Shown: positions 8,181 through 16,423, counted from the first letter of the stretch. The stretch is DNA of 22,886 nucleotides from JAXDJH01 sp034663635 (GCA_034663635.1 JAXDJH010000018.1:1-22886), one strand, 5' to 3'. Numbers and translations: made by a program. Notes: generated by a model from the sequence alone, not told the origin.

Positions 8181-10241
8181 GTGTCAGCCGTGACGATGGA
8201 CGTCCGGTTGGCGGTCACGAGGAGGTGCCTCCTCGGAGGCGCCGTCGCGCTCTTTCCCCTTATCTGGACCCGGGGCTTCACATTCGAGAGTTTCAACATC
8301 CCCAAGTTGACTTTTCTTTTCGTCATCGTCTCTCTGTCCATCGGCCTTCGGCTGGCCGAGTGGGTATTGACCCGATCTCCACTGCGCGACGGTGGCCTTT
8401 GGAAACCAGCTTTGGCCTTCGCCGTTCCTCTTGCGATCGCTTGGTCGTTCAGCTCATATCGAGGTTTCAGCCTCTTCGGCCTGTACAGCAGGTACGCGGG
8501 GCTCGTCCCCTATCTCGCAGTGGTTTGTCTCGGTCTCCTTCTCGCCGATGCTTTCCAAGGCCGACCGGAGCGGATCGTCGGACCGTTCCTGATCGGCGCT
8601 TCCGGCGTCGGCGCGGTGGCCATCGCCCAGATGCTCTTTCTAGGGGCCCGGACGGCGGTCGAGTCGGACACTTCGTACGTCACTTCAACGCTCGGGCACT
8701 CGAACTTTGCAGGAGGCTTCCTCGCTATCTCACTTCCGGTCGCGCTCACCCTCTGGGTTAGAGCTACCGATCGCCGCGACGGCATCCTTGCCGCGGCCGC
8801 TACGGCGACCATCGGCCTTGGGCTGCTCTTCACGTTCAGCCAAGGCGGCTGGGCCGCCGGCGCTGCCGGCACGGCCATCGTCGTGGGTTTACTCGTTCGG
8901 GAGAAGATCAAGAGCGGTCCGAAGATCGGCGTCGGACTGGCGGCTTTGATCGCCACGGTGTCCATCGGCATCGTGATCGCGAGTCTCCTGATCCCCCATT
9001 CGTACGCGAAGTTCCCGGGGTCCTTGAAAACCACGGTCACCCGAGGTTTCTTGTGGAAGACCGCAGCGAGCGTCGCCAAGGACTCACCGCTCGTCGGCGT
9101 GGGACCAAACGTGTTCGCGATAGAAGGCGTCTTGCACCGGCCTACGGAAGATGCTCTCGTACTGACCTTCACCAAGGGCGACGATCCACATTCGGTGCCC
9201 TTGGCCATGCTTGCAAACGGAGGTCTGCTCACCCTTGCGGGGTACACGATCGCGATCTTGTGGGGCGCCTCGAGGGTTCGTCGCAGATCCGAAGACATCT
9301 TTGGGATCGCGTTGGCCGGGGCTCTGGTCGCCTACGTCGTTCAAGCGACGGTCAGCATCGACGAGGTGTCATTACGGTTCGGGTTCTGGGTCATCCTCGC
9401 GAGCAGCGCCGCGCTCGGCGCGCGCGTCGCAAACACCGCGCCGACGGAGTCCGCGCCGCGTGCAACGACTTCGCGCCGGGTCGGCGCATCGCTTCTCGTC
9501 CTGGCTTCGCTAGCGCCGGGCGTCGCTGCAATCCGGACGTTCCTAGTCGCGGATCATCACATCGAGCTCGCGATGGACGCACTGGGGAACAAGGATCTCG
9601 AAACTTCGATCGACGAGTTCACCACAGCTATCGACCTGAGAGGCGATCCCGATTACAGGAGGCTCTACGGGGGCTCGATGGGACAATTGGCCTCGATCGT
9701 GGGTCAACCCGAAGGTCAGATGTTGATCGAGAGGATGCGGAAGGCTTTCGAGTACGTCAGATCCTTTCCCGACCCACAAGCCCTCGCTCTCGAGGGTGAA
9801 TTGCTGCACCACTGGTCCGCTTACGACCCATCGGCGGCGGATGAAGCTCTAGCAGTGCTCGAAGAGGCGAGGAGGCTCGATCCCAATAACCCTCTCCTCG
9901 GCGTACTCGTCGCCGACGTCCTCATCCACATCGGTGACTACGAGGGGGCGATCGCCGAGCTCACCCCTTATGCACGAGTGTTGACCGAGGAATTCCCGGA
10001 GTACTCGGCTTCCTTCGGCGATCTGTGGTCGGATCTCGCCATAGCGCAGGCAAGGGCCGGCCACATTGAGGAAGCGACTCGAACGTTCGGGCGGGTGGGC
10101 GAAGAACAATCCTGTCGGACTGCGGTCGCGGCCGCGATCCTCAAAGAAGCGACAAGGCCGACGCCGACACTTGGCTTCATCTGTCCCCAGGTCCTCGTCG
10201 ATCTCGTGACGGATGTGGCGCTTCAAAACCCCGATCGTTGA
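8181..10241 (+). CDS. O-antigen ligase/Wzy-superfamily membrane protein with C-terminal TPR-like region
   Basis: A 686-residue protein. Residues 1 to about 450 are a string of hydrophobic segments, with the family-typical TLGHSNFAGGFLAISLP near 170 and a large external loop containing DDPHSV near 335. That is the architecture of the WaaL / Wzy / PglL superfamily, which polymerises or transfers undecaprenyl-linked glycans on the outer face of the membrane. From about 460 the sequence becomes soluble and helical with TPR-like units (AMDALGNKDLETSIDEF; ALAVLEEARRLDPNN; GDYEGAIAELTPYA; ARAGHIEEATRTFGRV). It starts at GTG 8181, 1 base after the glycosyltransferase stop, with AAGGAA upstream; GTG 8190 and ATG 8196 are alternatives. 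Polymerase, ligase to a surface acceptor, or protein O-glycosylation are all possible, and sequence alone does not decide. Confidence 0.87.
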   Translation: MSAVTMDVRLAVTRRCLLGGAVALFPLIWTRGFTFESFNIPKLTFLFVIVSLSIGLRLAEWVLTRSPLRDGGLWKPALAFAVPLAIAWSFSSYRGFSLFGLYSRYAGLVPYLAVVCLGLLLADAFQGRPERIVGPFLIGASGVGAVAIAQMLFLGARTAVESDTSYVTSTLGHSNFAGGFLAISLPVALTLWVRATDRRDGILAAAATATIGLGLLFTFSQGGWAAGAAGTAIVVGLLVREKIKSGPKIGVGLAALIATVSIGIVIASLLIPHSYAKFPGSLKTTVTRGFLWKTAASVAKDSPLVGVGPNVFAIEGVLHRPTEDALVLTFTKGDDPHSVPLAMLANGGLLTLAGYTIAILWGASRVRRRSEDIFGIALAGALVAYVVQATVSIDEVSLRFGFWVILASSAALGARVANTAPTESAPRATTSRRVGASLLVLASLAPGVAAIRTFLVADHHIELAMDALGNKDLETSIDEFTTAIDLRGDPDYRRLYGGSMGQLASIVGQPEGQMLIERMRKAFEYVRSFPDPQALALEGELLHHWSAYDPSAADEALAVLEEARRLDPNNPLLGVLVADVLIHIGDYEGAIAELTPYARVLTEEFPEYSASFGDLWSDLAIAQARAGHIEEATRTFGRVGEEQSCRTAVAAAILKEATRPTPTLGFICPQVLVDLVTDVALQNPDR

Positions 10242-10270
10242 CCTTCTGGACTAAGGGGTATCGACTCGGT

Positions 10271-10720
10271 TCAGCGGACGCGTTCGTCCACGATCTTTCC
10301 AAGCACCCCATTGATGAACCGGCCGGAATCTTCGGTCGACAAGATCTTCGCCATCTCGACCGCCTCATTGACGGCCACAGCGACGGGAACATCGTCTCCC
10401 CACAGCAGTTCGTACATGGCTAACCGAAGGATGTTCCTGTCGATCACCGGCATCCTGTCGATCGTCCACTTATCGGCGAACTGCGTGATCAGCGAGTCGA
10501 TCTCCGCTTGGTGAGCCTGCACCCCTTCGACCAAGTCGCCGGCGTAATCGAGAACGGACGGCGATGGGTCGGCCATGCCCCCCGACACATCGGCGATGTC
10601 TTCTGCGATCCATCCGCTCGACCGTTTACTCGCGAAAGCCTCGACCGGGAGCTGATCGCGGATCTCAGCCTCGTAGAAGATGTCCAGCGCCAGCATCCGC
10701 GCCGACCGTCGCTCGTTCAC
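10271..10720 (-). CDS. nusB: Transcription antitermination factor NusB
   Basis: A 149-residue all-helical protein matching NusB. It begins with RRSARMLALDIFYEAE (RNA-binding N-terminus) and contains the conserved C-terminal half DRNILRLAMYELLW, PVAVAVNEAVEMAKIL and GRFINGVLGKI. NusB with NusE (ribosomal protein S10) binds boxA in rRNA leaders and promotes antitermination. It starts at GTG 10720, about 20 bases after efp, and is the last gene of the minus-strand unit. No hairpin terminator is visible in the 29 bases before the convergent Wzy-like gene. Length is normal, with a slightly long loop around residues 35-50. Confidence 0.95.
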   Translation of the reverse strand: MNERRSARMLALDIFYEAEIRDQLPVEAFASKRSSGWIAEDIADVSGGMADPSPSVLDYAGDLVEGVQAHQAEIDSLITQFADKWTIDRMPVIDRNILRLAMYELLWGDDVPVAVAVNEAVEMAKILSTEDSGRFINGVLGKIVDERVR

Positions 10721-10739
10721 AGGACGCGGGCTACTTGGA

Positions 10740-11297
10740 TCAAGCTCTGGAGAGATAGTCGCCGGAACGTGTGTCGACCTTCACTCTCTCGCCCTTCTCC
10801 AGGAACAAGGGAACCTGGATCGTGGCACCGGTCTCGAGAGTGGCGGGCTTAAGCGCGCCGGAAACGCGATCCCCTTTGTGACCCGGCTCGGTGTCGACGA
10901 TCTCGAGCTCGATAGTCAGCGGCATCTCGGCCCCCACCGGCGTTCCATCGTGGACCGGCACCATCACCACGGTCCCGTCCTTGAGGAAACGGCGAGCGTC
11001 GCCGAGCAAGGCGGCATCGACGTGGATCTGCTCGTAGCTTTCGTTGTCCATGAACACGAGACCCGCGTCCTCCTCGTAAAGGAACTGCATCTCCCGCTTG
11101 TCGAGGACCGCCAGGTTCACCTTTTCGTCGGCTCTGAAAGTGCGTTCCGCAACTGCTCCGTTCTTCAGGTTCCTGAGCTTCGTCTTGACGAACGCCTGGC
11201 CCTTCCCCGGCTTCACGTGCTGGTAGTTGAGGATCGTGAACAAAGTCCCGTCGATCTCGAGCGTTTGCCCCGGTCTCATGTCATTGGTAGAGATCAT
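10740..11297 (-). CDS. efp: Translation elongation factor P (EF-P)
   Basis: A 185-residue EF-P, which binds between the ribosomal P and E sites and relieves stalling at proline stretches. It shows ISTNDMRPGQTLEIDG at the N-terminus, the tip loop VKPGKGQAF with K32 where the family carries its functional lysine, and the C-terminal signature LEIVDTEPGHKGD followed by KPATLETGA, VPLFLEKGE and DTRSGDYLSR. The ATG directly follows the aroQ stop (TGAATG), so it is coupled to aroQ. In many Clostridia an aminopeptidase gene lies between aroQ and efp, but here there is none. No gene for an EF-P modification enzyme is in the window. Confidence 0.97.
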   Translation of the reverse strand: MISTNDMRPGQTLEIDGTLFTILNYQHVKPGKGQAFVKTKLRNLKNGAVAERTFRADEKVNLAVLDKREMQFLYEEDAGLVFMDNESYEQIHVDAALLGDARRFLKDGTVVMVPVHDGTPVGAEMPLTIELEIVDTEPGHKGDRVSGALKPATLETGATIQVPLFLEKGERVKVDTRSGDYLSRA

Positions 11298-11744
11298 TCA
11301 GCTTTCTCCCTTGCCTTCCGTAAGAGCCTTAAGCGCCGCGAGCCCGGCGAGATACGAGCCGGGCCCAAGGCCGGCGATAACACCGGCGGCGGCTTCGGCC
11401 GTGACCGAGTGCCTGCGCCACGGCTCCCGAGCGTGGATATTGGACAGGTGCACTTCTACCACCGGGTAAGGCACCGCCCGGATGGCGTCGGCGATAGCCC
11501 GGCTGGTATGCGAGTAGGCCCCCGGATTGACCACCGCCCCGTCCACCTCCCCGATCCCTGCGTGGAGAAGTTCGATGAACTCCCCTTCGCGTGCGGTCTG
11601 GTGGATCTCGATCTCGATCCCCAGGTCCCCGGCCCCCGTTCTAAGCAGATCGTCGAGGTCGGCCAGGGTCAAAGAGCCGTAGACGTCCGGCTCTCGGGTC
11701 CCCAGCAGATTGAGGTTGGGTCCGTGGATGACGAGGGCCTTCAC
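11298..11744 (-). CDS. aroQ: Type II 3-dehydroquinate dehydratase
   Basis: A 148-residue type II dehydroquinase, the third shikimate step (3-dehydroquinate to 3-dehydroshikimate). The family signature HGPNLNLLGTREPDVYG carries the catalytic R17 and Y22. NPGAYSHTS (N73, H79), EVHLSN (97-102) and the terminal REPWRRHS (106-113) complete the active site. The usual QSNHEGELID segment reads QTAREGEFIE here, a tolerated variation. The gene starts with GTG at 11744 in a GTGA overlap with the aroKB stop and runs directly into efp. It is unrelated to the type I AroD enzyme. The dodecameric state is inferred from the family. Confidence 0.97.
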   Translation of the reverse strand: MKALVIHGPNLNLLGTREPDVYGSLTLADLDDLLRTGAGDLGIEIEIHQTAREGEFIELLHAGIGEVDGAVVNPGAYSHTSRAIADAIRAVPYPVVEVHLSNIHAREPWRRHSVTAEAAAGVIAGLGPGSYLAGLAALKALTEGKGES

Positions 11745-13318
11745 GATCGCAATCTCTTCATCGTTGCGTCCAGGGCCTCCTGGGTAGCTTCTACGCCGAT
11801 CACCGGCTCGCCGATACTCCTAAGTAGCACGAACCGGACGCCCCCGCTGTACTTCTTGTCCAGCTTCCAGGCAGGCTCCAGATCGCTGAGCTCCAGATCG
11901 GTGGTCACGGGAAGCCCGAGATCGGTCAGTACTTCTTTATGGCGACTGACAACGAGCTCTGTCGTGTAGAGCATCTCTCGAGCGAGATAGGCGGCAGCCA
12001 TCATGCCGATCGAGACCGCCTCGCCATGCCGGATCCCTCCGTAGCCCATCGCGTGCTCGATCGCGTGACCGAACGTGTGCCCGTAGTTAAGGACGGCTCT
12101 GGCGTGGGAGTCGTGCTCATCCCGCGCGACAACCTCAGCCTTGATCGCAACAGATCGGGCCACCACGTCGATCAAGACGATCGCATCCCCGCCCAGGATC
12201 TTCTGTGTTTCAGATCGCAGGATCTCCAACAGGTCTGGATCGCCCACGAATCCGTACTTCGCTATCTCGGCCGATCCGCTCCTGATCTCCTCCATCGAGG
12301 AACTGCTGATCAGATCCACATCGCAGACGACGCCGTCGGGTTGATAGAAGGTCCCGACCATGTTCTTTGCGTGAGGCAGGTTCACTCCGGTCTTTCCACC
12401 GATCGCCGCGTCCACTTGAGCCAAGAGGGTCGTGGGGACGTGCACGAGCCGCGTGCCTCGACCATAAGTAGATGCCACGAATCCCGCCAGGTCGCTGACG
12501 ACCCCACCACCGAACGAGACGATCAGATCGCTGCGATGGAAATCGAGATCGGCGAGAACCCCATACAACCGTTCGGCGGAAGCGAGAGTCTTGGCCCCTT
12601 CACCGTCCTCAACGATCTCTACGGACACGTCGCCGAGTTTCTGGAGCGGGGGAACCAAGTCCTTGGTTAACCGTTCGAGCGGTGGTTGGGTCACCACCAG
12701 GATGCGTTCGATGCCGTCCATCGGCGGGAGATGGTCCGGCAGGCTTTCGATGAGATCTCTGCCCACGACGACGTCGTAAGGCTTGTGAGGCACCTGGACC
12801 GCGATCCGGCGCGGGCGCCCGATGGCGATCCCGGGACCGAAACACTCGATCGCGATCTCAAGAGCCACGTCCCTTGGCGAACGTCCGTCGGTGGTGACCC
12901 CGAGGTTCGAAACGACTTCGTAGGTTGCCTCGCGCTCGTGAGCCAGCGTCCGAGGGTCCCTCAGGTCCAGCATCGGGCGGCCGGCATCTACACCTACCCT
13001 GCGCATCGCCTCTCCGTAGGAAACTCGTAGATGAACCACCGTGGCGCGTTCGATCCCTTGGCACACCTTGGGATCGACGAGCGACCCTCCCCCCAGGGAG
13101 ATGACGGCGTCCCGGCCCTGGAGCGTCTCGAGGACGATCTCACGCTCGATCTCCCTGAACGCACGCTCGCCGCTTTGCTCGAAGATGTCGCGGATACTCC
13201 GACCGTCCCTCGCGACCACCAGCGCGTCGGTATCGAGGAAGGGCAACCCAACCAGGTTCGCGAGGAGCTTGCCGACGGTCGTCTTTCCGGACCCCATGAA
13301 GCCCACTAGAACGATCAT
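11741..13318 (-). CDS. aroKB: Fused shikimate kinase / 3-dehydroquinate synthase (AroK-AroB)
   Basis: A 525-residue two-domain enzyme. Residues 1 to about 165 are shikimate kinase, with the P-loop GFMGSGKT (6-13), shikimate-binding FLDTD (D29, D31), GERAFREIE (50-58), SLGGGS and the lid-region GRPML (113-117). From about 170 to the end is dehydroquinate synthase, with NAD-binding FGGGVVSDLAGF (269-280), VPTTLLAQVDAAIGGKTGVN (294-313) and probable zinc ligands E351, H414 in NYGHTFGHA and H431 in HGEAV. It would catalyse the second and fifth shikimate steps. The open frame extends 49 residues upstream to 13465, but that part is arginine-rich and lies inside aroC. ATG 13318 gives an ATGA overlap with the aroC stop and begins at the first kinase strand. 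No frameshift or internal stop separates the two domains. Confidence 0.96.
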   Translation of the reverse strand: MIVLVGFMGSGKTTVGKLLANLVGLPFLDTDALVVARDGRSIRDIFEQSGERAFREIEREIVLETLQGRDAVISLGGGSLVDPKVCQGIERATVVHLRVSYGEAMRRVGVDAGRPMLDLRDPRTLAHEREATYEVVSNLGVTTDGRSPRDVALEIAIECFGPGIAIGRPRRIAVQVPHKPYDVVVGRDLIESLPDHLPPMDGIERILVVTQPPLERLTKDLVPPLQKLGDVSVEIVEDGEGAKTLASAERLYGVLADLDFHRSDLIVSFGGGVVSDLAGFVASTYGRGTRLVHVPTTLLAQVDAAIGGKTGVNLPHAKNMVGTFYQPDGVVCDVDLISSSSMEEIRSGSAEIAKYGFVGDPDLLEILRSETQKILGGDAIVLIDVVARSVAIKAEVVARDEHDSHARAVLNYGHTFGHAIEHAMGYGGIRHGEAVSIGMMAAAYLAREMLYTTELVVSRHKEVLTDLGLPVTTDLELSDLEPAWKLDKKYSGGVRFVLLRSIGEPVIGVEATQEALDATMKRLRS

Positions 13319-14466
13319 CGATCGCCTCGGATCCGGCGAGAGAACGACTCGACCCGTTCTGAAAGATCGGCGAGCGTGTCGCCCCCGAACATCTCGAGTA
13401 AAGCGTCGCCCAAAACCAGAGCGACAACGGATTCGCAAACGACGGCAGCAGCGGGCACCGCGCACACGTCGGTTCGCTCTTGAAACGCGTCCGCTGGATC
13501 TCCGGTTGCCAGGTCCACGGTCCGGAGACGCTTCTTCAGTGTCGAAAGGGGTTTCATGGCGGCTCGAACCCTGAGGGTCCCCCCGATCGTCATGCCCCCT
13601 TCGGTACCGCCGGCTCTGTCTGTCGTTCGACGAAGATCCGTTTCGATCTCGTCATGAGCGCTGGACCCAAGCGTTCGAGCGATCTCGAATCCATCGCCTA
13701 TGGACACGCCCTTGATCGCAGGCACCGCCATGAGAGCGCCGGCCAGGCGACCGTCGATCTTCCTGTCCCAGTGCACATGTGAGCCGAGGCCCGTTGGAAC
13801 GCCGTAGGCGATGACCTCGACCAAACCGCCGAGCGAATCGCCTTCGGCGGCCGCCTTCTCGATCGCATCGACCATCGCTGCCGTCCCCACGTCGTCGAAG
13901 CAACGAACGGACGATTCATCCACGGTGTCCAGATCTTCGGGGCCGGGGATCCGATCGCTCGATGTAGCTGCATCTCCGATGGCAAGAACGTGCGATACCA
14001 CCACGATCCCCAGTTCCCGCAACATCGACCTGACCGGTGTGGCCAGCGCGACCCTTGCGGCCGTCTCGCGGGCGCTGGCCCGCTCGAGGACGTTGCGCGC
14101 GTCGGTGAACCCGTACTTCTGCATCCCCGGCAGATCCGCGTGCCCCGGCCTGGGGCGGGTTAAGGGACGCCCGCCCGGCGCTCCCTCCACCGGCATCACG
14201 TGAGCCCACTTTTCCTTCTCGGTGTTGTGGATCACGATGCCGAGAGGACTGCCGAGGCTGAAGCCCCCTCGGACTCCCGCCACGATCTCGAAATCGTCCT
14301 TCTCGATAGCCATGCGGGGGCCGCGTCCATAGCCCATTCGACGGCGGCTCAGTTCGCGCGCTATCGAATCGGCCGCAACCGGAACTCCAGCGGGTAGCCC
14401 TTCAACGATGCCGAGCAAAGCGGCACCGTGAGACTCACCTGCGGTTAGATATCGAAGCCTTCCCAT
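13315..14466 (-). CDS. aroC: Chorismate synthase
   Basis: A 383-residue FMN-dependent chorismate synthase, which converts 5-enolpyruvylshikimate 3-phosphate to chorismate. Signature stretches in order are TAGESHGAALLGIVEGLPAG (H13 invariant), RRRMGYGRGPRM, RPRPGHADLPGMQKYGF, RNVLERASARETAARVA, the FMN-binding region AIKGVSIGDGF, GGTEGGMTIGG and QERTDVCAVPAAAVVCE near the C-terminus. It is full length. ATG 14466 has AGAGGA 7 bases upstream. It lies 34 bases downstream of the PilP-like gene with no terminator between them, so it is probably read through from the pilus genes, and it overlaps aroKB by 4 bases. Confidence 0.98.
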   Translation of the reverse strand: MGRLRYLTAGESHGAALLGIVEGLPAGVPVAADSIARELSRRRMGYGRGPRMAIEKDDFEIVAGVRGGFSLGSPLGIVIHNTEKEKWAHVMPVEGAPGGRPLTRPRPGHADLPGMQKYGFTDARNVLERASARETAARVALATPVRSMLRELGIVVVSHVLAIGDAATSSDRIPGPEDLDTVDESSVRCFDDVGTAAMVDAIEKAAAEGDSLGGLVEVIAYGVPTGLGSHVHWDRKIDGRLAGALMAVPAIKGVSIGDGFEIARTLGSSAHDEIETDLRRTTDRAGGTEGGMTIGGTLRVRAAMKPLSTLKKRLRTVDLATGDPADAFQERTDVCAVPAAAVVCESVVALVLGDALLEMFGGDTLADLSERVESFSRRIRGDR

Positions 14467-14500
14467 CGTCCCATCCTCTCAAAGGAGGACGAGGAGGGAG

Positions 14501-15142
14501 CTACTTGAGGATCTCTTCGCCCTCGCAGAGGGTGAACTCGTCATCCCCGAAAAGCATCGTTGCGCACGCATTCGAGGCTGAGACCAGCTCGAAGCTACCG
14601 GCGAAACGTTCCCCCTCATCGATCGTGTAGACGGTTCCGTCTACCTGAACCTGCGCATGCTCGCCGCCGCCCTCGGTAAAGACGTCGACCACTTTCACGC
14701 GGCGGCCGTTCGATGCGGTCGTCTGAGATCCGGACGATTGCTCGGTGGTGATCGTGGTCGTCCCTTCGGATTCCGAGATACCAGGATCGGTGGTCTCCGT
14801 CGGAGTCGCTCCGAGCGAAGTGCCGGTTTCCGGCGCCACCACGGGACCAACATCGACAGGTGCAGCTGAGATCAGCGGGTCGAATGGGTCCTTCGGAGCG
14901 AAGATCTCGAAGGTTTCGACCTGAGAGTTCTTGGCCTTCGCCACGGGCTCAGCGGACTGCCCATCAGACGAGGCGTTGACGGGCGCCGTCGTGGCAACCC
15001 TTTCAGTCGGCTCGTTGCCCCCGCGCAGGAATAGGAACCAAACGATCCCCAGAAGTGCCAGGACACCTACGCCGATCAGGATGGGACGTGCAGGCCGCCC
15101 GGTCGGCTCATCGAAACCGCGGTCGAACTCTTCAGTCGCCAT
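14501..15142 (-). CDS. PilP-like single-pass membrane protein of the pilus alignment complex
   Basis: A 213-residue bitopic protein. A short charged cytoplasmic N-terminus is followed by one membrane helix (residues about 20-39), a Ser/Thr/Pro-rich linker that includes APKDPFDPL (82-90), and a small C-terminal beta-rich domain (about 147-213) with VQVDGTVYTIDEGERF and two cysteines (C193, C206). The KDPF-type motif before a linker and a terminal GspC/PilP-like beta domain, plus its position directly after pilO (4 bases apart), suggest a PilP-type role linking the PilMNO platform to the outside. Overall similarity to proteobacterial PilP is low, so this is a structural and context argument. 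PilP normally touches the outer-membrane secretin PilQ, which an apparent monoderm would lack. Confidence 0.6.
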   Translation of the reverse strand: MATEEFDRGFDEPTGRPARPILIGVGVLALLGIVWFLFLRGGNEPTERVATTAPVNASSDGQSAEPVAKAKNSQVETFEIFAPKDPFDPLISAAPVDVGPVVAPETGTSLGATPTETTDPGISESEGTTTITTEQSSGSQTTASNGRRVKVVDVFTEGGGEHAQVQVDGTVYTIDEGERFAGSFELVSASNACATMLFGDDEFTLCEGEEILK

Positions 15143-15146
15143 CAGA

Positions 15147-15773
15147 TCAGGCCGTCGGCGAAGGAGAAGGTGAGGCCGGCGGAGTCGTAGTTGTCCCAGT
15201 ATCGACCGGCACCGGCACCACAGCGACCGGCACTTCGAAGAACATCCTCGCGACGCCGGAGAAGGTCACGTTGACGCCTCCCGTGTCGGGATCTTCTTCG
15301 CCGTTCAGGGTGATCGAATCGATACGGATAGCGCGGTCGAGGTCGTAGATGCGGCGGATGAAGTCTTGCACCGAGAAGTATCCGCCCCCAACAGACAAAG
15401 TCATACGCACCTCGGCCACCGCGGCGCCCTCTGGTGGGGCCTTAGGCAGTTCCGGAGTGATCGCAACGAAGTCCACCCCAGCGGCATTCGCCGCATCCTG
15501 TGCTTGAAAGATGAAGTTCGGAACCTGGTGCGTCTGGGGGATCAGCTGACGGATCCGAGCAAGCTCGGCCTCCAACTCCGGAGCCCTTGCCTGGAGATCT
15601 TGCAGCCGGGTCAGCTCGGCGTTGAGCTGCTGCGTGCGCTGCTGTTCGGCGACGATCTCATCCTTCACTTCCCCAAGCTCTGCCTTCTGGGGACGGATGA
15701 AGAAGAAGAAGACTAAGAGGCATACCAGCGCCGCCACGACGCCGGCGAGAATCATCTTCGTGCGGCCGCTCAT
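15147..15773 (-). CDS. pilO: Type IV pilus assembly protein PilO
   Basis: A 208-residue bitopic inner-membrane protein. It has a short cytoplasmic start, one hydrophobic helix (residues about 8-26), a coiled-coil stretch rich in E/Q/L (about 30-75), and a ferredoxin-like external domain containing IPQTHQVPNFIFQAQDAANA and YFSVQDFIRRIYDLDRAI. It ends in a Pro/Thr/Ser-rich tail. PilO pairs with PilN to form the alignment platform above PilM. ATG 15773 overlaps the pilN stop (ATGA) with AAGGGA upstream. The low-complexity C-terminal tail after about residue 185 is a variable extension. Confidence 0.92.
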   Translation of the reverse strand: MSGRTKMILAGVVAALVCLLVFFFFIRPQKAELGEVKDEIVAEQQRTQQLNAELTRLQDLQARAPELEAELARIRQLIPQTHQVPNFIFQAQDAANAAGVDFVAITPELPKAPPEGAAVAEVRMTLSVGGGYFSVQDFIRRIYDLDRAIRIDSITLNGEEDPDTGGVNVTFSGVARMFFEVPVAVVPVPVDTGTTTTPPASPSPSPTA

Positions 15774-16423
15774 TCCTCAGGTCCCTTCTGGAAGCGTCCG
15801 CTGACGGCTTTGTCACTCAGCTCGAGTGTGCTGGTGAAGTTGACGGTCGTCGCCACGTTCGGTTCGATGTTGGCCGTGGCGCCGCCCAAGTAGACGGCGA
15901 AGAACTCTTTGACGCTCTCCAATCGCAGCAGCCACTTGGCCACGCCGGGCATGCTGAGCGCTACGCCCGTGAAGCTGAGACGACCGACCTGCGGATTGGG
16001 CTCGATGTCGACGGCAGCAGTTTCCGTTCCTACCGGCGCAGCACCTTCCGTGGTCCCGGCCGAACCCGTGAGGCTCTCGAGCCAGACCTCGCCCGGCACG
16101 ACCATCGCGATCTCGGTCATGACGGCCGGCCAGTCGATGTCGCCGGCCATCACGAGCTGCAACGCGGTGCGCTTGGCGTCCACCTCGGCCTGCAGCTGAG
16201 CGAACCGCTGCAGTTCGTCGATCTGCGCCTGGATCTGAGCATTCTGAGCCTGCACCTCGGCCAGCTCGTTCTTCGCGTCGGTGATCTGCATGCCCAGATA
16301 GAAGTAGTAGGCGATCAGGAGGACCAGGACCATGGCTCCGGCGGCAAGGACCAGCCCGATGTTGCGCTTCTCGCGTCGCTTCGCCTGGTAGACGGGGGGC
16401 AGAAGATCGATTCGGCGCATCAT
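15770..16423 (-). CDS. pilN: Type IV pilus assembly protein PilN
   Basis: A 217-residue bitopic membrane protein. The N-terminal cytoplasmic segment RRIDLLPP (residues 3-10) corresponds to the INLLP motif by which PilN docks into PilM. A membrane helix follows (about 23-44), then a coiled coil of Glu/Gln repeats (about 50-85) and the external domain beginning near DWPAVMTEIAMVVPGEVWLESL. It begins with ATG 16423 overlapping the pilM stop (ATGA); a second ATG follows immediately at 16420. Together with PilM and PilO it forms the core of the inner-membrane alignment complex. Confidence 0.94.
   Translation of the reverse strand: MMRRIDLLPPVYQAKRREKRNIGLVLAAGAMVLVLLIAYYFYLGMQITDAKNELAEVQAQNAQIQAQIDELQRFAQLQAEVDAKRTALQLVMAGDIDWPAVMTEIAMVVPGEVWLESLTGSAGTTEGAAPVGTETAAVDIEPNPQVGRLSFTGVALSMPGVAKWLLRLESVKEFFAVYLGGATANIEPNVATTVNFTSTLELSDKAVSGRFQKGPEE

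Noticed and set aside
8510..9298. 262-codon minus-strand open frame inside the Wzy-like gene.
   Set aside because: The plus-strand reading gives a coherent multi-helix membrane protein; the antisense reading is low-complexity Ser/Pro/Arg-rich.
10242..10270. Bidirectional terminator between the convergent Wzy-like and nusB genes.
   Set aside because: No stable hairpin with a T tract was found in the 29-base gap.
10680..11969. Long open frame (429 codons) on the plus strand opposite efp, aroQ and the end of aroKB.
   Set aside because: It is fully antisense to three genes with strong family signatures, and its translation shows no recognisable domain. Long antisense frames are expected in G+C-rich DNA.
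13319..13465. 49-residue N-terminal extension of AroKB.
   Set aside because: It is arginine-rich, lies inside aroC and is not part of shikimate kinase. ATG 13318 gives the usual 4-base overlap.
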